Positions 1-8,814 are shown, numbered from the stretch's first letter. The stretch: 27,717 bases of DNA from E44-bin32 sp041573795 (GCA_041573795.1 JBFFQB010000029.1:1-27717), one strand, 5' to 3'. Numbers and translations: made by a program. Notes: a model not told the origin generated them from the letters alone.

Positions 1-1
1 C

Positions 2-1138
2 ATCACACGTGATCGGCTGGACGAACTCAATCAACTTGTGGGGGCGAAGATCGAAACGGTGGAGATCAAGCGTGAGATTAAGAAAAAGATGGTTGCAGAA
101 GCTGAGATGGCAGAAGAGCGAGCCTCCACGCTTGCCGTTGCGAAATCTAAACCCACAGTTCCGGCAGGGATTGCTGAACTGTTTCTCCCCAATAATCAAA
201 CGCTCTCGCAGGCATTGAAGAGGGCAGGTTTGGAAGGAGTCACACCCTCCGAAACAGTGCTCATGTACCGCCCGGCCCTACTGGCACAGGCGATGGTCCG
301 CTATCTTGATCGCAAGAACAACATTGATGAGAGCCGGACAGTCAGTGTTCTTGTCGAGGAGGCTGATCGCCAGGGCATCATCCGCTGGGAAGATTGGGAG
401 AGTCCTGCAGTGGATCGCAGCAGCATCGATTCATCCCCGATTAGCGAATCCCAGTTCAGTGAACTGGAACCCCCCTTCACAGATGGAAAGCTGGTCAAAT
501 CCATGGCCAAGGATTTCCTTGATTTCGTCTATCACGCTGCCGGATTGACTGTTCTTAAAAATGAGGCGTTAAAGTTGGTTGCCAAGCCAGACATGAATCG
601 TCCCGATTTCCTCAAACAATGCAGCGAAGTGGCACGCGAGCGGCGCGATGAAGAGCTCGATAAGCTGCAGACAAAATATGAGAAGAAGATCGATGCCATC
701 GAAGATAAAATTGCCCGGGAAGAACGCGAACTGGCTGAGGATGAAGCGGAATTATCTGGCCGTAAGATGGAGGAGCTGGCGACGCATGCCGAGAATGTCT
801 TTGGTCTCTTCACCGGTTCCCGCAGCAGCCGGCGGGTTTCTTCATCCCTGACGAAACGGCGCATGACCTCCAAAGCCAAGGCGGATGTAGCCGAATCTAT
901 GGAGGAGATCGAAGAACTGCGGACAGAGTTAATTGAGATGACGGATGAGCTTAAAACTGAAATGGCCGAGATCGAAGAACGTTGGTCTGAAATAGCAAAT
1001 CAGATTGTTGAATCGACCCTGACGGCCTACAAAAAAGACATCCGTGAGGATCTTTTCGGCCTGGCCTGGACCCCCTATTGGCGAGTAAAGATCGACGCGC
1101 AGGAACACATGTTGCCCGGCTACACGTCAAGCGAATAA
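2..1138 (+). CDS. C-terminal part of a coiled-coil protein, possibly a HerA/DUF87-type ATPase (5' end outside window)
   Basis: The frame is open from base 2 with no stop before it, so the gene begins upstream of the window; the GTG at 38 is only an internal codon. No Walker motifs are visible in this part. What is seen is a middle section (PALLAQAMVRYLDRKNNID, then acidic WEDWE) and a long charged coiled coil rich in Glu, Lys and Arg from roughly codon 200 to 335, with an Arg/Ser-rich interruption (GSRSSRRVSSS). It ends with a short segment containing FGLAWTPYWRV. From memory this tail resembles the C-terminus of large DUF87/HerA-like ATP-binding proteins of Chloroflexota, but the ATPase domain would lie outside the window, so the function is inferred. 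A strong hairpin with a T-rich tail follows the stop. Confidence 0.45.
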   Translation: MTRDRLDELNQLVGAKIETVEIKREIKKKMVAEAEMAEERASTLAVAKSKPTVPAGIAELFLPNNQTLSQALKRAGLEGVTPSETVLMYRPALLAQAMVRYLDRKNNIDESRTVSVLVEEADRQGIIRWEDWESPAVDRSSIDSSPISESQFSELEPPFTDGKLVKSMAKDFLDFVYHAAGLTVLKNEALKLVAKPDMNRPDFLKQCSEVARERRDEELDKLQTKYEKKIDAIEDKIAREERELAEDEAELSGRKMEELATHAENVFGLFTGSRSSRRVSSSLTKRRMTSKAKADVAESMEEIEELRTELIEMTDELKTEMAEIEERWSEIANQIVESTLTAYKKDIREDLFGLAWTPYWRVKIDAQEHMLPGYTSSE

Positions 1139-1163
1139 CCTTGGGCCTTCCTGGCAAACAATG

Positions 1164-1200
1164 AAGCGACCAACCTTTCAAGTTGGTCGCTTTTGATTTC
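1164..1200 (+). terminator. Intrinsic terminator after the first gene
   Basis: An 11-bp perfect stem (1164-1174 with 1182-1192, core GCGACCAAC/GTTGGTCGC) with a 7-nt loop is followed by TTTTGATTTCTTTC. The T-rich side serves the + strand gene ending at 1138. On the - strand the same hairpin lies about 75 bp past the tsaD stop but is followed only by TTCATTGTTT, so it may act weakly in that direction too. Confidence 0.8.
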
Positions 1201-1264
1201 TTTCTCCCAACCAGGCTCGCCCCAACGCCGCGCAACTGAAGGGATATTTGTGGGGATCGGTGGA

Positions 1265-2305
1265 TTATCCGTCCAAGGGCCAGTTGGGTAGAACATCGAT
1301 GTCAAGGGCGTCACGCTGCCCCTGAAGGAAGCGGTGATGTCCAACAGCGGCGATCATGGCGGCATTGTCGGTACAAAGGGCCAATGGGGGAACACGCACT
1401 TTGAATTTTGAACGCGCCTGAAAGCTCGCACGCAGACCACGGTTTGCGGAGACTCCGCCGGCTACCAGGATTTCGCGCGCTTCAAACTCCTCTGCCGCAG
1501 CCAGTGTTTTTCCCACAAGCACATCCACGACAGCAGCTTGGAATGAGGCCGCCAGGTCTGCCACTGGCAGGTCAACAGCGGGTGCATCCACGCCTGCTTC
1601 CAGATCCGGTTGAAGCTCGCGCACCTCTCGCAGAACAGCAGTTTTCAGACCGCTAAAAGAGAAGTCCCAGGTCCCTTCAAGCCAGGCCCGGGGAAAATCA
1701 TAGGCGGTGGGGTCGCCGCCCTCAGCAGCCTCTTCGATAGCAGGACCTCCTGGGTAGCCTAAATCCAACAGGCGGGCAATTTTATCGAAAGCTTCACCGG
1801 CAGCATCGTCGAGTGTGGCCCCGAGTCGTTCGTAGGAAAGATGCTCCCGCATAAGGATAAGCTCAGTGTGCCCACCCGAAACGATCAATCCTAGCAGTGG
1901 AAATTCTGGTTCATCTTCATCCTCAAGAAGCCAGATTGAATAGAGATGAGCTTCGAGGTGGTTTATCCCGAGTAAGGGCTTTCCGGCACCCAGTGCCATT
2001 CCCTTGGCCATATTCATGCCCACAACCAGGGAACCGGCAAGGCCAGGACCACGCGTCACTGCAATAGCGTCGACAGAGTCCAGGCCGACGTGGGCGTCAA
2101 GGAGCGCCTTCGAGACGACCGCTTCGATGGTTTCAATGTGTACCCGTGAGGCGACCTCAGGGAAGACGCCACCATATTCGGCGTGGATCTCGGCCTGGGA
2201 AGCAACAACGCTGGACATGATCTGACGGCCGTTCGCCACCACAGAGGCGGCGGTCTCATCACACGATGTCTCGATCCCGAGGATCCGTGTTTCAAATTCA
2301 CTCAT
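1265..2305 (-). CDS. tsaD: tRNA N6-adenosine threonylcarbamoyltransferase TsaD (Gcp/Kae1/YgjD)
   Basis: TsaD transfers the threonylcarbamoyl group from threonylcarbamoyl-AMP to A37 of ANN-decoding tRNAs, working in the cytoplasm with TsaB and TsaE. The 346-residue length is typical. The N-terminus LGIETSCDETAAS is the family signature of the ASKHA nucleotide-binding fold. HLEAH (in GINHLEAHLYS) supplies the metal-binding histidines, VSGGHTELI is the phosphate loop, and CTDNAAMIAA near the C-terminus carries the conserved Asp. It is the last gene of a tight - strand operon, starting 14 bp after the upstream peptidase gene; AAGGTTAGG precedes the ATG. TsaB and TsaE are not in the window, although a RimI-like gene, often linked to tsaB/tsaD, lies at 17009. 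Confidence 0.97.
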   Translation of the reverse strand: MSEFETRILGIETSCDETAASVVANGRQIMSSVVASQAEIHAEYGGVFPEVASRVHIETIEAVVSKALLDAHVGLDSVDAIAVTRGPGLAGSLVVGMNMAKGMALGAGKPLLGINHLEAHLYSIWLLEDEDEPEFPLLGLIVSGGHTELILMREHLSYERLGATLDDAAGEAFDKIARLLDLGYPGGPAIEEAAEGGDPTAYDFPRAWLEGTWDFSFSGLKTAVLREVRELQPDLEAGVDAPAVDLPVADLAASFQAAVVDVLVGKTLAAAEEFEAREILVAGGVSANRGLRASFQARSKFKVRVPPLALCTDNAAMIAAVGHHRFLQGQRDALDIDVLPNWPLDG

Positions 2306-2319
2306 CCAAACCTAACCTT

Positions 2320-3561
2320 CTACTGCATATTTGGCAGTTTTAGCACTAGATCCTTGGGGAAATCTACCAGGATCTCCAGGTTCCCATCGGGATGCATATA
2401 GACTGTATCCTCGATGCGAACGCCCAAACCACGCTCGGGGTAGTATAGACCAGGTTCGATGGTGAAGACATTACCCGGAAGGACAAGGTCTTTGTTGCCC
2501 TGCGCGCTGCGAAAAACAGGGGCTTCGTGGATATCAAGGCCAATACCATGGGCCAAAGAATGGACATAGCCCTCTAAGGTTTTCGGTGATGATTTAATGG
2601 TCGGGTGACCTTTTGCTTCGAATAATTCGCAGGTCATGTCTTGATATTGAACGCAAGGTGTATTGGGGAGAATCGAAGCTGAGACGGATTGGTACACTTC
2701 GAGTACATCATCATAGACTGCCTGGACTTCGTCGGTTGCGTAACCCAATGACCATGTACGGGTGAAATCGTAATAATAGCCACCACCGGATTCACATGGG
2801 TAGATATCAAAGACGATCGGCTCACCAACGCGAATTGGATCTGTGTCCTTACCGGCAGAATGGGGAATGCCTGCGTCCTGGCCCATGGCGAAGATGGTGC
2901 CTAACGGATTCTCGGCGTCTCGCATAGCCAACCAGAGGTTGATTTTTCGCTTGATTTCACCGATCGTGACCGCCTGCCCTGACCGGTCTACCAGGATGCC
3001 CTCACGCACATCCAGAGAGGTGAGAAAGCTGGCCACATCGTTAACGACTGCGGTGGTTATTTGGCCCATCCGGCGTATGCGATCGATTTCCTCATCGCTC
3101 TTGGTCAGACGCGCTTTCATCAGAACCGACCGATCCTTATTTTCCCCAAAAATCTCGACATCCGGCAGCCGTTCATTCAGATCTTGCACAATCTGGAGGC
3201 CCGGGCCGAGTTCATGCTTGCCGTATACAGCTACGCGCCCAGAGACCTTATACTCCTTGAAAACACGTTGCAAGATCTCGGCGTGAACTTGAATCTCATC
3301 CCCACCGTGCTGAGCGTAAATCTGGGGATAGTCAAAATCATTGCGGCTGCGTGTGTCTAAACCCGTTGCAAGCGCCTCATCGCGCTCCATGGGTTGGTGA
3401 ATGTGGACAGGGGTTTGTCCGCGCAACTTGAGCGCATAACCCCATGAGAGATTGCGTACACCGGTGAAATAGACCATGGCGGCGTTGTGACTTGCCGGCC
3501 CGAAAATGAGCAATGCATCAAGTCCGGCGTCTTGCATCAGTTGATCAAGATCCGAGTGCAT
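2320..3561 (-). CDS. M24-family aminopeptidase P / Xaa-Pro dipeptidase-like metallopeptidase
   Basis: This is a cytoplasmic peptidase of the pita-bread fold (M24), expected to cleave X-Pro bonds with a two-metal centre. The 413-residue protein has an N-terminal creatinase-like domain (about 1-165) and a C-terminal catalytic domain. All five metal ligands can be placed: Asp in VFDIYP, Asp in YYDFTRTW, His in LAHGIGLDIHEAP, Glu in FTIEPGLYYPE and Glu in VRIEDTVY. AAGGTG lies 8 nt before the ATG. The gene starts 6 bp after the selA stop and is followed 14 bp later by tsaD, so all three are probably co-transcribed. The exact specificity (PepP, PepQ or another M24B member) cannot be fixed from sequence. 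The family assignment is firm. Confidence 0.93.
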   Translation of the reverse strand: MHSDLDQLMQDAGLDALLIFGPASHNAAMVYFTGVRNLSWGYALKLRGQTPVHIHQPMERDEALATGLDTRSRNDFDYPQIYAQHGGDEIQVHAEILQRVFKEYKVSGRVAVYGKHELGPGLQIVQDLNERLPDVEIFGENKDRSVLMKARLTKSDEEIDRIRRMGQITTAVVNDVASFLTSLDVREGILVDRSGQAVTIGEIKRKINLWLAMRDAENPLGTIFAMGQDAGIPHSAGKDTDPIRVGEPIVFDIYPCESGGGYYYDFTRTWSLGYATDEVQAVYDDVLEVYQSVSASILPNTPCVQYQDMTCELFEAKGHPTIKSSPKTLEGYVHSLAHGIGLDIHEAPVFRSAQGNKDLVLPGNVFTIEPGLYYPERGLGVRIEDTVYMHPDGNLEILVDFPKDLVLKLPNMQ

Positions 3562-3567
3562 TCGTTT

Positions 3568-4938
3568 TCACCTTTTCGACCAATGTTGATAGGCCAGAGC
3601 TTCCAGTAGAACCGAATCCTGGTCTGGAAGAACCGTACGCGGGTCAAAGTGGAGTTGATCATCTTCAATGCGGGTGATAATGGGGGGGTCATACTCCCGC
3701 AGTTGAGCGGCGGCACGGTCGGGTTTATCCAACTTGAGCCTCAACACCCAGGTGGGCAACGTCTCTTCCGGAAGGCTGCCACCACCCACGGTCGAACGGC
3801 CAGGACCGACCTCACCCTGGCCCAGTTGATTTTGCCAAGCCAGTGCACGTGATTTCAAAGTCTCTTCATCTGCAGCGATCATCTGCCAGATGGGCACTTT
3901 CTCCAAAGCCTCTCCCTTAAGATAGTGCCCAAGCGTTGCGGCCAGTGCAGCTAGACATAATTTATCAGGGCGGATCGCACGTGCCAGCGGATGGCGTTTG
4001 AGGCGTTTTATCAGTTCTGAGCGTCCTACCAACAATCCAGCTTGCGGTCCACCGAGCAATTTATCCCCCGAAAAGGCTACCAGTTGTGTGCCAACTTGGA
4101 GTGATTCTTGCACGGTTGGTTCATGGCCAAGTCCAAATTGTGCGGTATCGAGTAATGCCCCCGATCCGAGGTCATCGAGAACGGGGAGGTCATGTTTCTG
4201 GCCGAGTTCTACCAACTCGGCCAAGGAAGGCTCGGTGGTGAAGCCAAGGATGACGAAATTGGAATGGTGCGCCCGCATGATCAACGCCGTGCGAGTCTCA
4301 ATCGCAGCCTCAAAATCTTTGAGGTGGGTTCGGTTTGTTGTTCCAATCTCGACCAATTTAGCCCCCGACTGTTTCATAACATCAGGGATGCGGAAACCGC
4401 CGCCGATCTCGATCAACTGCGAGCGGGAGATCAGCACCTGCTTTCTGCGGGCGAGAGCGGTCAAAGCCAGGAGCACAGCGGCGGCGTTATTGTTTACCAC
4501 CATCGCTGCTTCGGCACCGGTTAGCAGGGTGAGCAAATGTTCGACATGCTGATCGCGCTTTCCCCGTTCACCCCGCCGAAGGTTGTATTCGAGGGTGTTA
4601 TAGCTCTTGCCTACGGATTGGATTGCGCCCAGCGCAGCCTGGCTGAGCGGAGCCCGTCCAAGGTTGGTGTGAATGATCACACCAGTAGCGTTGATTACTT
4701 GCTGGAGAGTTGGGGCAAACCAGGCTTCGAGGCGAGCTTGGGCTGCGGCGAGCAATTCGGCCGAATCTGGGACCTCATCACCTTTCAAAACCTGTGCCCG
4801 AACCTCGGCAAGGATTTCCCGCAAGGCCGTTGTGGTGAGTTCTCGGCCAAAATCTTGCTGCATACCCGCAGCGATTTGGCTCTGCAGCAATCGGTCGATC
4901 GAAGGCAGGTCGCGCACACTCACCGCCAGGGCCTCCAT
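3568..4938 (-). CDS. selA: L-seryl-tRNA(Sec) selenium transferase SelA
   Basis: SelA is a PLP enzyme that converts Ser-tRNA(Sec) to Sec-tRNA(Sec) using selenophosphate, in the bacterial selenocysteine pathway. The chosen ATG at 4938 gives 456 residues beginning MEALAVSVRDLPSIDRLL, where the family's N-terminal domain starts; a longer in-frame extension to 5046 would only read through the upstream gene. The motif FSGDKLLGGPQAG contains the PLP-binding lysine, and NNNAAAVLL and GSGALLD are also family-typical. The start overlaps the 3' end of the membrane-protein gene by 19 bp with no clear Shine-Dalgarno, which suggests translational coupling. selB, selD and the selC tRNA are not in the window, and no TGA-interrupted gene was seen here. 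Confidence 0.94.
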   Translation of the reverse strand: MEALAVSVRDLPSIDRLLQSQIAAGMQQDFGRELTTTALREILAEVRAQVLKGDEVPDSAELLAAAQARLEAWFAPTLQQVINATGVIIHTNLGRAPLSQAALGAIQSVGKSYNTLEYNLRRGERGKRDQHVEHLLTLLTGAEAAMVVNNNAAAVLLALTALARRKQVLISRSQLIEIGGGFRIPDVMKQSGAKLVEIGTTNRTHLKDFEAAIETRTALIMRAHHSNFVILGFTTEPSLAELVELGQKHDLPVLDDLGSGALLDTAQFGLGHEPTVQESLQVGTQLVAFSGDKLLGGPQAGLLVGRSELIKRLKRHPLARAIRPDKLCLAALAATLGHYLKGEALEKVPIWQMIAADEETLKSRALAWQNQLGQGEVGPGRSTVGGGSLPEETLPTWVLRLKLDKPDRAAAQLREYDPPIITRIEDDQLHFDPRTVLPDQDSVLLEALAYQHWSKR

Positions 4939-5318
4939 TGGGTGCGATCGATGATACGCAGCAAGCGCTCCATCGCGTAGAGACCCAGGGCAATGAGTAT
5001 GGCGACAGGTAAGGAGAGGCTGCGATTGATCTGCAGCCAGATACAAAAATCGGAGTATAGCGCCACTAATAGCGCTTGGCGTAAAAGCATACTGGCCGTG
5101 GCTGTCCGACCTGCAGAGAAGCGCCGATTGAGCATCCAGAGAAAGGGTAGCGAGCTGCCTGTGGCTGCGAGGGTCAGCAAAAAAAAGAAAAGCCAGCGTG
5201 GTCCCACCGTTGGCAGGGAATTGGTGAGCAATAACACCAATCCCAACCAGCCGCTCAGGCCAAGCACGCCAGCGGCAATCATTAAACTACGGTAGGTTGA
5301 AGATGACGGATCAGACAT
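4920..5318 (-). CDS. Small integral membrane protein of unknown function
   Basis: The 132-residue product is almost entirely hydrophobic, with about four predicted membrane segments: around residues 11-32, 42-62, 80-95 and 102-120. Basic residues between segments (LNRRF; MERLLRIIDR near the end) suggest a cytoplasmic C-terminus. I do not recognise the family. It is the first gene of the - strand operon with selA, the M24 peptidase and tsaD, and its stop overlaps the selA start. A TATAAT on the - strand at 5348-5353 lies 30 bp before the ATG. The position suggests it leads this operon, but its role cannot be inferred. The ATG at 5318 has no strong Shine-Dalgarno, and an internal Met is possible. 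Confidence 0.7.
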   Translation of the reverse strand: MSDPSSSTYRSLMIAAGVLGLSGWLGLVLLLTNSLPTVGPRWLFFFLLTLAATGSSLPFLWMLNRRFSAGRTATASMLLRQALLVALYSDFCIWLQINRSLSLPVAILIALGLYAMERLLRIIDRTQWRPWR

Positions 5319-5347
5319 GGAACACAGCTCTCGTTGGTTTGGTTGGA

Positions 5348-5353
5348 ATTATA
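5348..5353 (-). promoter_or_regulatory. -10 element for the membrane protein-selA-pepP-tsaD operon
   Basis: A perfect TATAAT is read on the - strand (ATTATA on +), 30 bp before the first ATG of the operon. At 17 bp spacing the -35 position (5371-5376) reads TTCCAT, a partial match. Transcription would start near 5341. Confidence 0.5.
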
Positions 5354-5410
5354 GTCCAGCGCCCTACTGCATGGAAAATGGCCGCGCAGGACCTATGGGA
5401 TACGCTGAGT

Positions 5411-5416
5411 TATAAT
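5411..5416 (+). promoter_or_regulatory. -10 element for the ABC-F gene
   Basis: A perfect TATAAT ends 15 bp before the ATG at 5432. No good -35 is seen at 17-18 bp. If it is used, the mRNA leader would be only about 8-10 nt. It is back-to-back with the - strand TATAAT at 5348-5353. Confidence 0.45.
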
Positions 5417-5431
5417 CCACCCCAGGATCCT

Positions 5432-7327
5432 ATGTCACTCATTCAAGCCGAAAACTTGAGCAAATCCTACGGCATTCAGGATGTCTTTGCGGGAGTTGAT
5501 TTCGCTCTGCCACACCAAGCTCGGGTGGCATTGGTAGGCATCAATGGCGTTGGTAAAAGCACGCTTCTGCGACTGTTAGCTGGATTGGAAACTCCCGACA
5601 GTGGTCAGGTTCAGCGCGCTCGTAATTTACGCGTGGGCTATCTTCCCCAGGAGAGTATCGATCTATACCCGGATCTCTTCTCGCAGGAAATGACTCTATG
5701 GGAACTTGCTCTGGGAGCCTTCGGCGACATGCGCTCCCTCGAAGATCAAATTGCGCAACTTGAAGCGGCGATGGCAGATCCAAAACAAGTTGACCGGGCG
5801 CTGCATCAATACGGGGTGTTGCAGGAGCAATTTGAGCGTGAAGGTGGTTATACCTATCAGGCGCGTGCCAAGCAGGTATTACGTGGAGTGGGGTTTGACG
5901 ACCTTGATTTTGATCGGCCTCTGCATCAATTCTCGGGGGGAGAGAAAACACGGGCGCAGTTAGCTAGATTGCTGCTTGACGATCCGGAATTACTCATCCT
6001 GGACGAACCCACCAACCACCTTGATATCGCTGCGGTGGAATGGCTTGAGAATTGGCTGCGTGATTGGCCCGGCGCAGCGCTCGTCGTCTCACACGACCGC
6101 TACTTCCTGGATCGCGTTGCCGAGGCGATTTGGGATCTAACCCCGGTGGGTATCAAAGTCTATCGTGGGAATTACAGCGCCTATGCCCAGCAACGAGAGA
6201 TGAATCGAGAGCACTTGTCTGCACAGATCCGTGCGCAAGAAGATCATATCCGCAAGGAGTATGATTTCATACAGCGCAATATTGCCGGGCAAAAGACCCG
6301 CCAAGCCCAGGGTCGACGCAAACGACTTGAGAGATTGATGAAAGATGATCTTCTCACCATGGAAGCATCTTCTAGCGCAACCAAGATTCACTTCAAGGCA
6401 CCTAAGCGTTCGGGAGATATCGTCCTGAGCACACATGATCTGGCGATAGGCTATGCTGATGGGGAAGCTCTCTTCACCGTACCCGAGCTGATCCTGCAGC
6501 GGGGACAGCGTGTAGCCTTAATCGGTCCCAACGGTGTTGGAAAGACCACATTATTAAAGACCCTGCTCGGCGATCTCCCGCCAAAATCTGGTGAGGTGAA
6601 GCTTGGTGCAAGCCTGCAGATCGGGTACTTCGCCCAGGCACACGCCGACTTGAATCCAGAGAATTCACTCGCGCAGGAAATCCAGGCGGCGGCACCAGAA
6701 TTGCCAATGCAGGACCTACGTAATATGCTGGCGCAATATCTCTTTGGACCCGACGACTTGAATAAGCCCGTTGAGGTTTTATCCGGTGGTGAGCGTGCTA
6801 GGGTGGCGTTGATGCGATTGATCCTGGAAGGGGCAAATTTCCTTCTGCTGGATGAACCTACTAACCATCTCGATCTACTCGCACAGGAAGCCTTGCAAGA
6901 GGCGCTGGAACAATTCCCCGGCACTATCCTGCTTGTCTCGCATGATCGTTATCTTGTGAAGGCGCTGGCCTCCGAAATCTGGTCGATCACGGAGGGTGCT
7001 CATACGCTGCAAGTTTACCCGCATGGCTACAGCGAATACCTCGATGCCAGGGTAACCGAAGCAGGGCGGCAGCGAGACGAAAAGCTTGAACGAGATAATA
7101 AAGGGAAATCCGAGCCTGCGGCTGCAAGGCAGCGTTTACCATCGCTCGCCGACGTGGAAGCCCGAATTCAAGCGCTTGAAACAGAACTGACGAGCTTAAA
7201 TATGGCACTTGTTAAGGCGGGGGACGATTTTCAGGAACAGAACCGCTTGGGCGAGCGTTATCGGGAACTGGAATCAGAGCTTGAAGAGCAAATCGAGCTA
7301 TGGGAGCGGGTTGCTCAATCCCCGTGA
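5432..7327 (+). CDS. ABC-F family ATPase (ribosome-associated, EttA/Uup type)
   Basis: The protein has two fused ATP-binding cassettes and no membrane segments, so it belongs to the ABC-F class, whose members act on the ribosome (translation factors or antibiotic protection), not in transport. Cassette 1 has Walker A GINGVGKST, signature FSGGEKTRAQLARLLL and Walker B LLILDEPTNHLD. Cassette 2 has GPNGVGKTT, LSGGERARVALMRLIL and FLLLDEPTNHLD. A basic linker (GQKTRQAQGRRKRLERL) joins them, as expected for the P-site tRNA interaction motif region. The C-terminus from about residue 560 is a charged coiled coil like that of Uup. The ATG at 5432 (MSLIQAENLSKSYG) was chosen because the cassette starts there, TATAAT is just upstream and AGGA lies 5 bp before it. 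The subfamily cannot be assigned by eye. Confidence 0.93.
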   Translation: MSLIQAENLSKSYGIQDVFAGVDFALPHQARVALVGINGVGKSTLLRLLAGLETPDSGQVQRARNLRVGYLPQESIDLYPDLFSQEMTLWELALGAFGDMRSLEDQIAQLEAAMADPKQVDRALHQYGVLQEQFEREGGYTYQARAKQVLRGVGFDDLDFDRPLHQFSGGEKTRAQLARLLLDDPELLILDEPTNHLDIAAVEWLENWLRDWPGAALVVSHDRYFLDRVAEAIWDLTPVGIKVYRGNYSAYAQQREMNREHLSAQIRAQEDHIRKEYDFIQRNIAGQKTRQAQGRRKRLERLMKDDLLTMEASSSATKIHFKAPKRSGDIVLSTHDLAIGYADGEALFTVPELILQRGQRVALIGPNGVGKTTLLKTLLGDLPPKSGEVKLGASLQIGYFAQAHADLNPENSLAQEIQAAAPELPMQDLRNMLAQYLFGPDDLNKPVEVLSGGERARVALMRLILEGANFLLLDEPTNHLDLLAQEALQEALEQFPGTILLVSHDRYLVKALASEIWSITEGAHTLQVYPHGYSEYLDARVTEAGRQRDEKLERDNKGKSEPAAARQRLPSLADVEARIQALETELTSLNMALVKAGDDFQEQNRLGERYRELESELEEQIELWERVAQSP

Positions 7328-7333
7328 TATAAT
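7325..7333 (+). promoter_or_regulatory. Extended -10 promoter for the LCP gene
   Basis: TGATATAAT matches the extended -10 consensus (TGnTATAAT) and overlaps the stop codon of the ABC-F gene. No clear -35 is present, as is usual for this promoter class. Initiation near 7340 would give a leader of about 26 nt. Confidence 0.55.
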
Positions 7334-7365
7334 CCGCCGGTCCATCAGCGAAAAATGCGATTCAT

Positions 7366-8790
7366 ATGACGAGACCTTCACGAACACCTCCTCGAAGAAA
7401 TTTTCCCAGCTGGCTTATCCGTGTCCTGGCTGGGGCCTTCGTCATCGCCGGGTTGCTGTCGGTCTATCTTCTTTTTGTGAACGTACGCAATCTTGCTGCT
7501 GCTTGGTCTGGTACCGGTCTACCTTCTTTTCAGATATCCCGTTCAGATAATGGTGAGGACAATGGTGAAGAGACTGAGCCTACCCTTGCTGTACTGGAAG
7601 AGCTGCCAGATCCCTGGGATGGCAACGAGCGTGTGACGATACTGCTCATGGGGCTGGATTACCGTGATTGGCAGCAGGGTGATGGCCCCCCACGCACCGA
7701 TTCGATGATGCTGGTTACGATTGATCCTTTGAGTCGGACAGCGGGTATGTTATCTGTCCCCCGCGATTTGTGGGTGGAGATTCCAGGCTATGGCCATGGT
7801 CGTATCAACACAGCATACTTTTTGGGGGAACGCGATAGGTTGCCCGGTGGTGGACCCGAGTTGGCGGTAAAGACCGTAGAGAAGTTCATGGGGGTCCCGA
7901 TCCAGTACTTTGTTCAGATTGATTTCGGTGCATTTGTACAGATGGTCGATGAAATCGGTGGCGTTGAGCTGACCGTGTACGAAGAGCTCTATATCGATCC
8001 TATCGGGAAAGACAACACCGTCTTGGTGCAACCGGGCAACTATAAGTTTGACGGAGAGATGACGCTGGCATATGCCCGGTTGCGGTATACCGAGGGAGGA
8101 GATTTCGACCGCGCCACGCGACAGCAGCAGGTAGCCTTAGCCATTCAGGACCAGGTTTTAGAACTGAGCAATTTGCCCGGGCTTCTGGCTAGCGCGCCGG
8201 CGCTATATCAGGACCTGACAGAAGGCATCCGCACCAATCTGGCCGTTGATCAGATGATCGCGCTGGGAATGCTGGCACTGCAGATCTCCCAGGATGATGT
8301 CGCCCGGGCGGTGATCGCCCCGCCGGAGATGGTTACGCTGGAGACGGTGCTTTACGGCGGCGAAGAAGCAAAAGTGCTAAAGCCTGTTCCCGATAAAATC
8401 CGCCTGTTACGAGACGAGGTTTTTACAACTACAGGTGCCATCGGACCATCGATAGATACAGACACTCCCAGGGAGGCAGCAGAGATCGAAGCGGCGAACC
8501 TGGCAGTGTTGAACGGAGCTGGTGAGGAAGGGTTGGCGGGCAGGTTTGCCGAAGCGCTGGGAGGACTGGGCTTCAACGTGGCTGAAATTGCCAATGCCGA
8601 TCGTCTCGATTACCCAACCACGCGTATTGTCGATTACACCGGGAATCCATATACCGTCCAGTATCTCGTTGATTTGATGGACCTAACACAGAGCCAAGTC
8701 CTATTTCAAACGCAGCCTGGCAATGAAATAGATATTGCCTTGGTCATTGGCTATGATTGGTTCGAACTGTTCCCCAAGTTGAGCAACTAG
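7366..8790 (+). CDS. LytR-CpsA-Psr (LCP) family protein with C-terminal LytR_C domain
   Basis: LCP proteins are membrane-anchored phosphotransferases that move lipid-linked glycopolymers onto peptidoglycan or other acceptors outside the membrane. The 474-residue product has a basic N-terminus, one membrane anchor (about residues 15-38) and an extracellular LCP domain (about 80-250). Its hallmarks are LLMGLDYR, RTDSMMLVTIDP (the Arg/Asp pair), MLSVPRDLWVEIPGYG, RINTAY, the FVQIDFGAFVQMVDEIGGVE segment and YARLRYTEGGDFDRATRQQQV. From about residue 375 a LytR_C domain follows (LAVLNGAGEEGLAGRFAEAL). It starts 38 bp after the ABC-F gene but has its own extended -10. In Chloroflexota, which usually lack teichoic acids, the polymer substrate is unknown. 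Confidence 0.92.
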   Translation: MTRPSRTPPRRNFPSWLIRVLAGAFVIAGLLSVYLLFVNVRNLAAAWSGTGLPSFQISRSDNGEDNGEETEPTLAVLEELPDPWDGNERVTILLMGLDYRDWQQGDGPPRTDSMMLVTIDPLSRTAGMLSVPRDLWVEIPGYGHGRINTAYFLGERDRLPGGGPELAVKTVEKFMGVPIQYFVQIDFGAFVQMVDEIGGVELTVYEELYIDPIGKDNTVLVQPGNYKFDGEMTLAYARLRYTEGGDFDRATRQQQVALAIQDQVLELSNLPGLLASAPALYQDLTEGIRTNLAVDQMIALGMLALQISQDDVARAVIAPPEMVTLETVLYGGEEAKVLKPVPDKIRLLRDEVFTTTGAIGPSIDTDTPREAAEIEAANLAVLNGAGEEGLAGRFAEALGGLGFNVAEIANADRLDYPTTRIVDYTGNPYTVQYLVDLMDLTQSQVLFQTQPGNEIDIALVIGYDWFELFPKLSN

Positions 8791-8814
8791 CGGGCGATTG
8801 ACTAAAATATAGGC

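Noticed and set aside
38..40. GTG 38 as the start of the first gene
   Set aside because: The frame is open to the window edge and coding-like upstream of it, so the gene is cut by the edge.
4939..5046. Longer selA reading with a 36-residue N-terminal extension
   Set aside because: The extension reads through the coding region of the membrane-protein gene and does not resemble SelA; ATG 4938 begins the family domain.
5297..5431. Longer ABC-F start at 5297
   Set aside because: The extension would overlap the divergent gene's start and both TATAAT boxes; the cassette begins right after ATG 5432.
7355..7369. 4-codon frame (MRFI) overlapping the LCP start by ATGA
   Set aside because: It has no Shine-Dalgarno and is far too short to support; coupling through it is possible but not shown.
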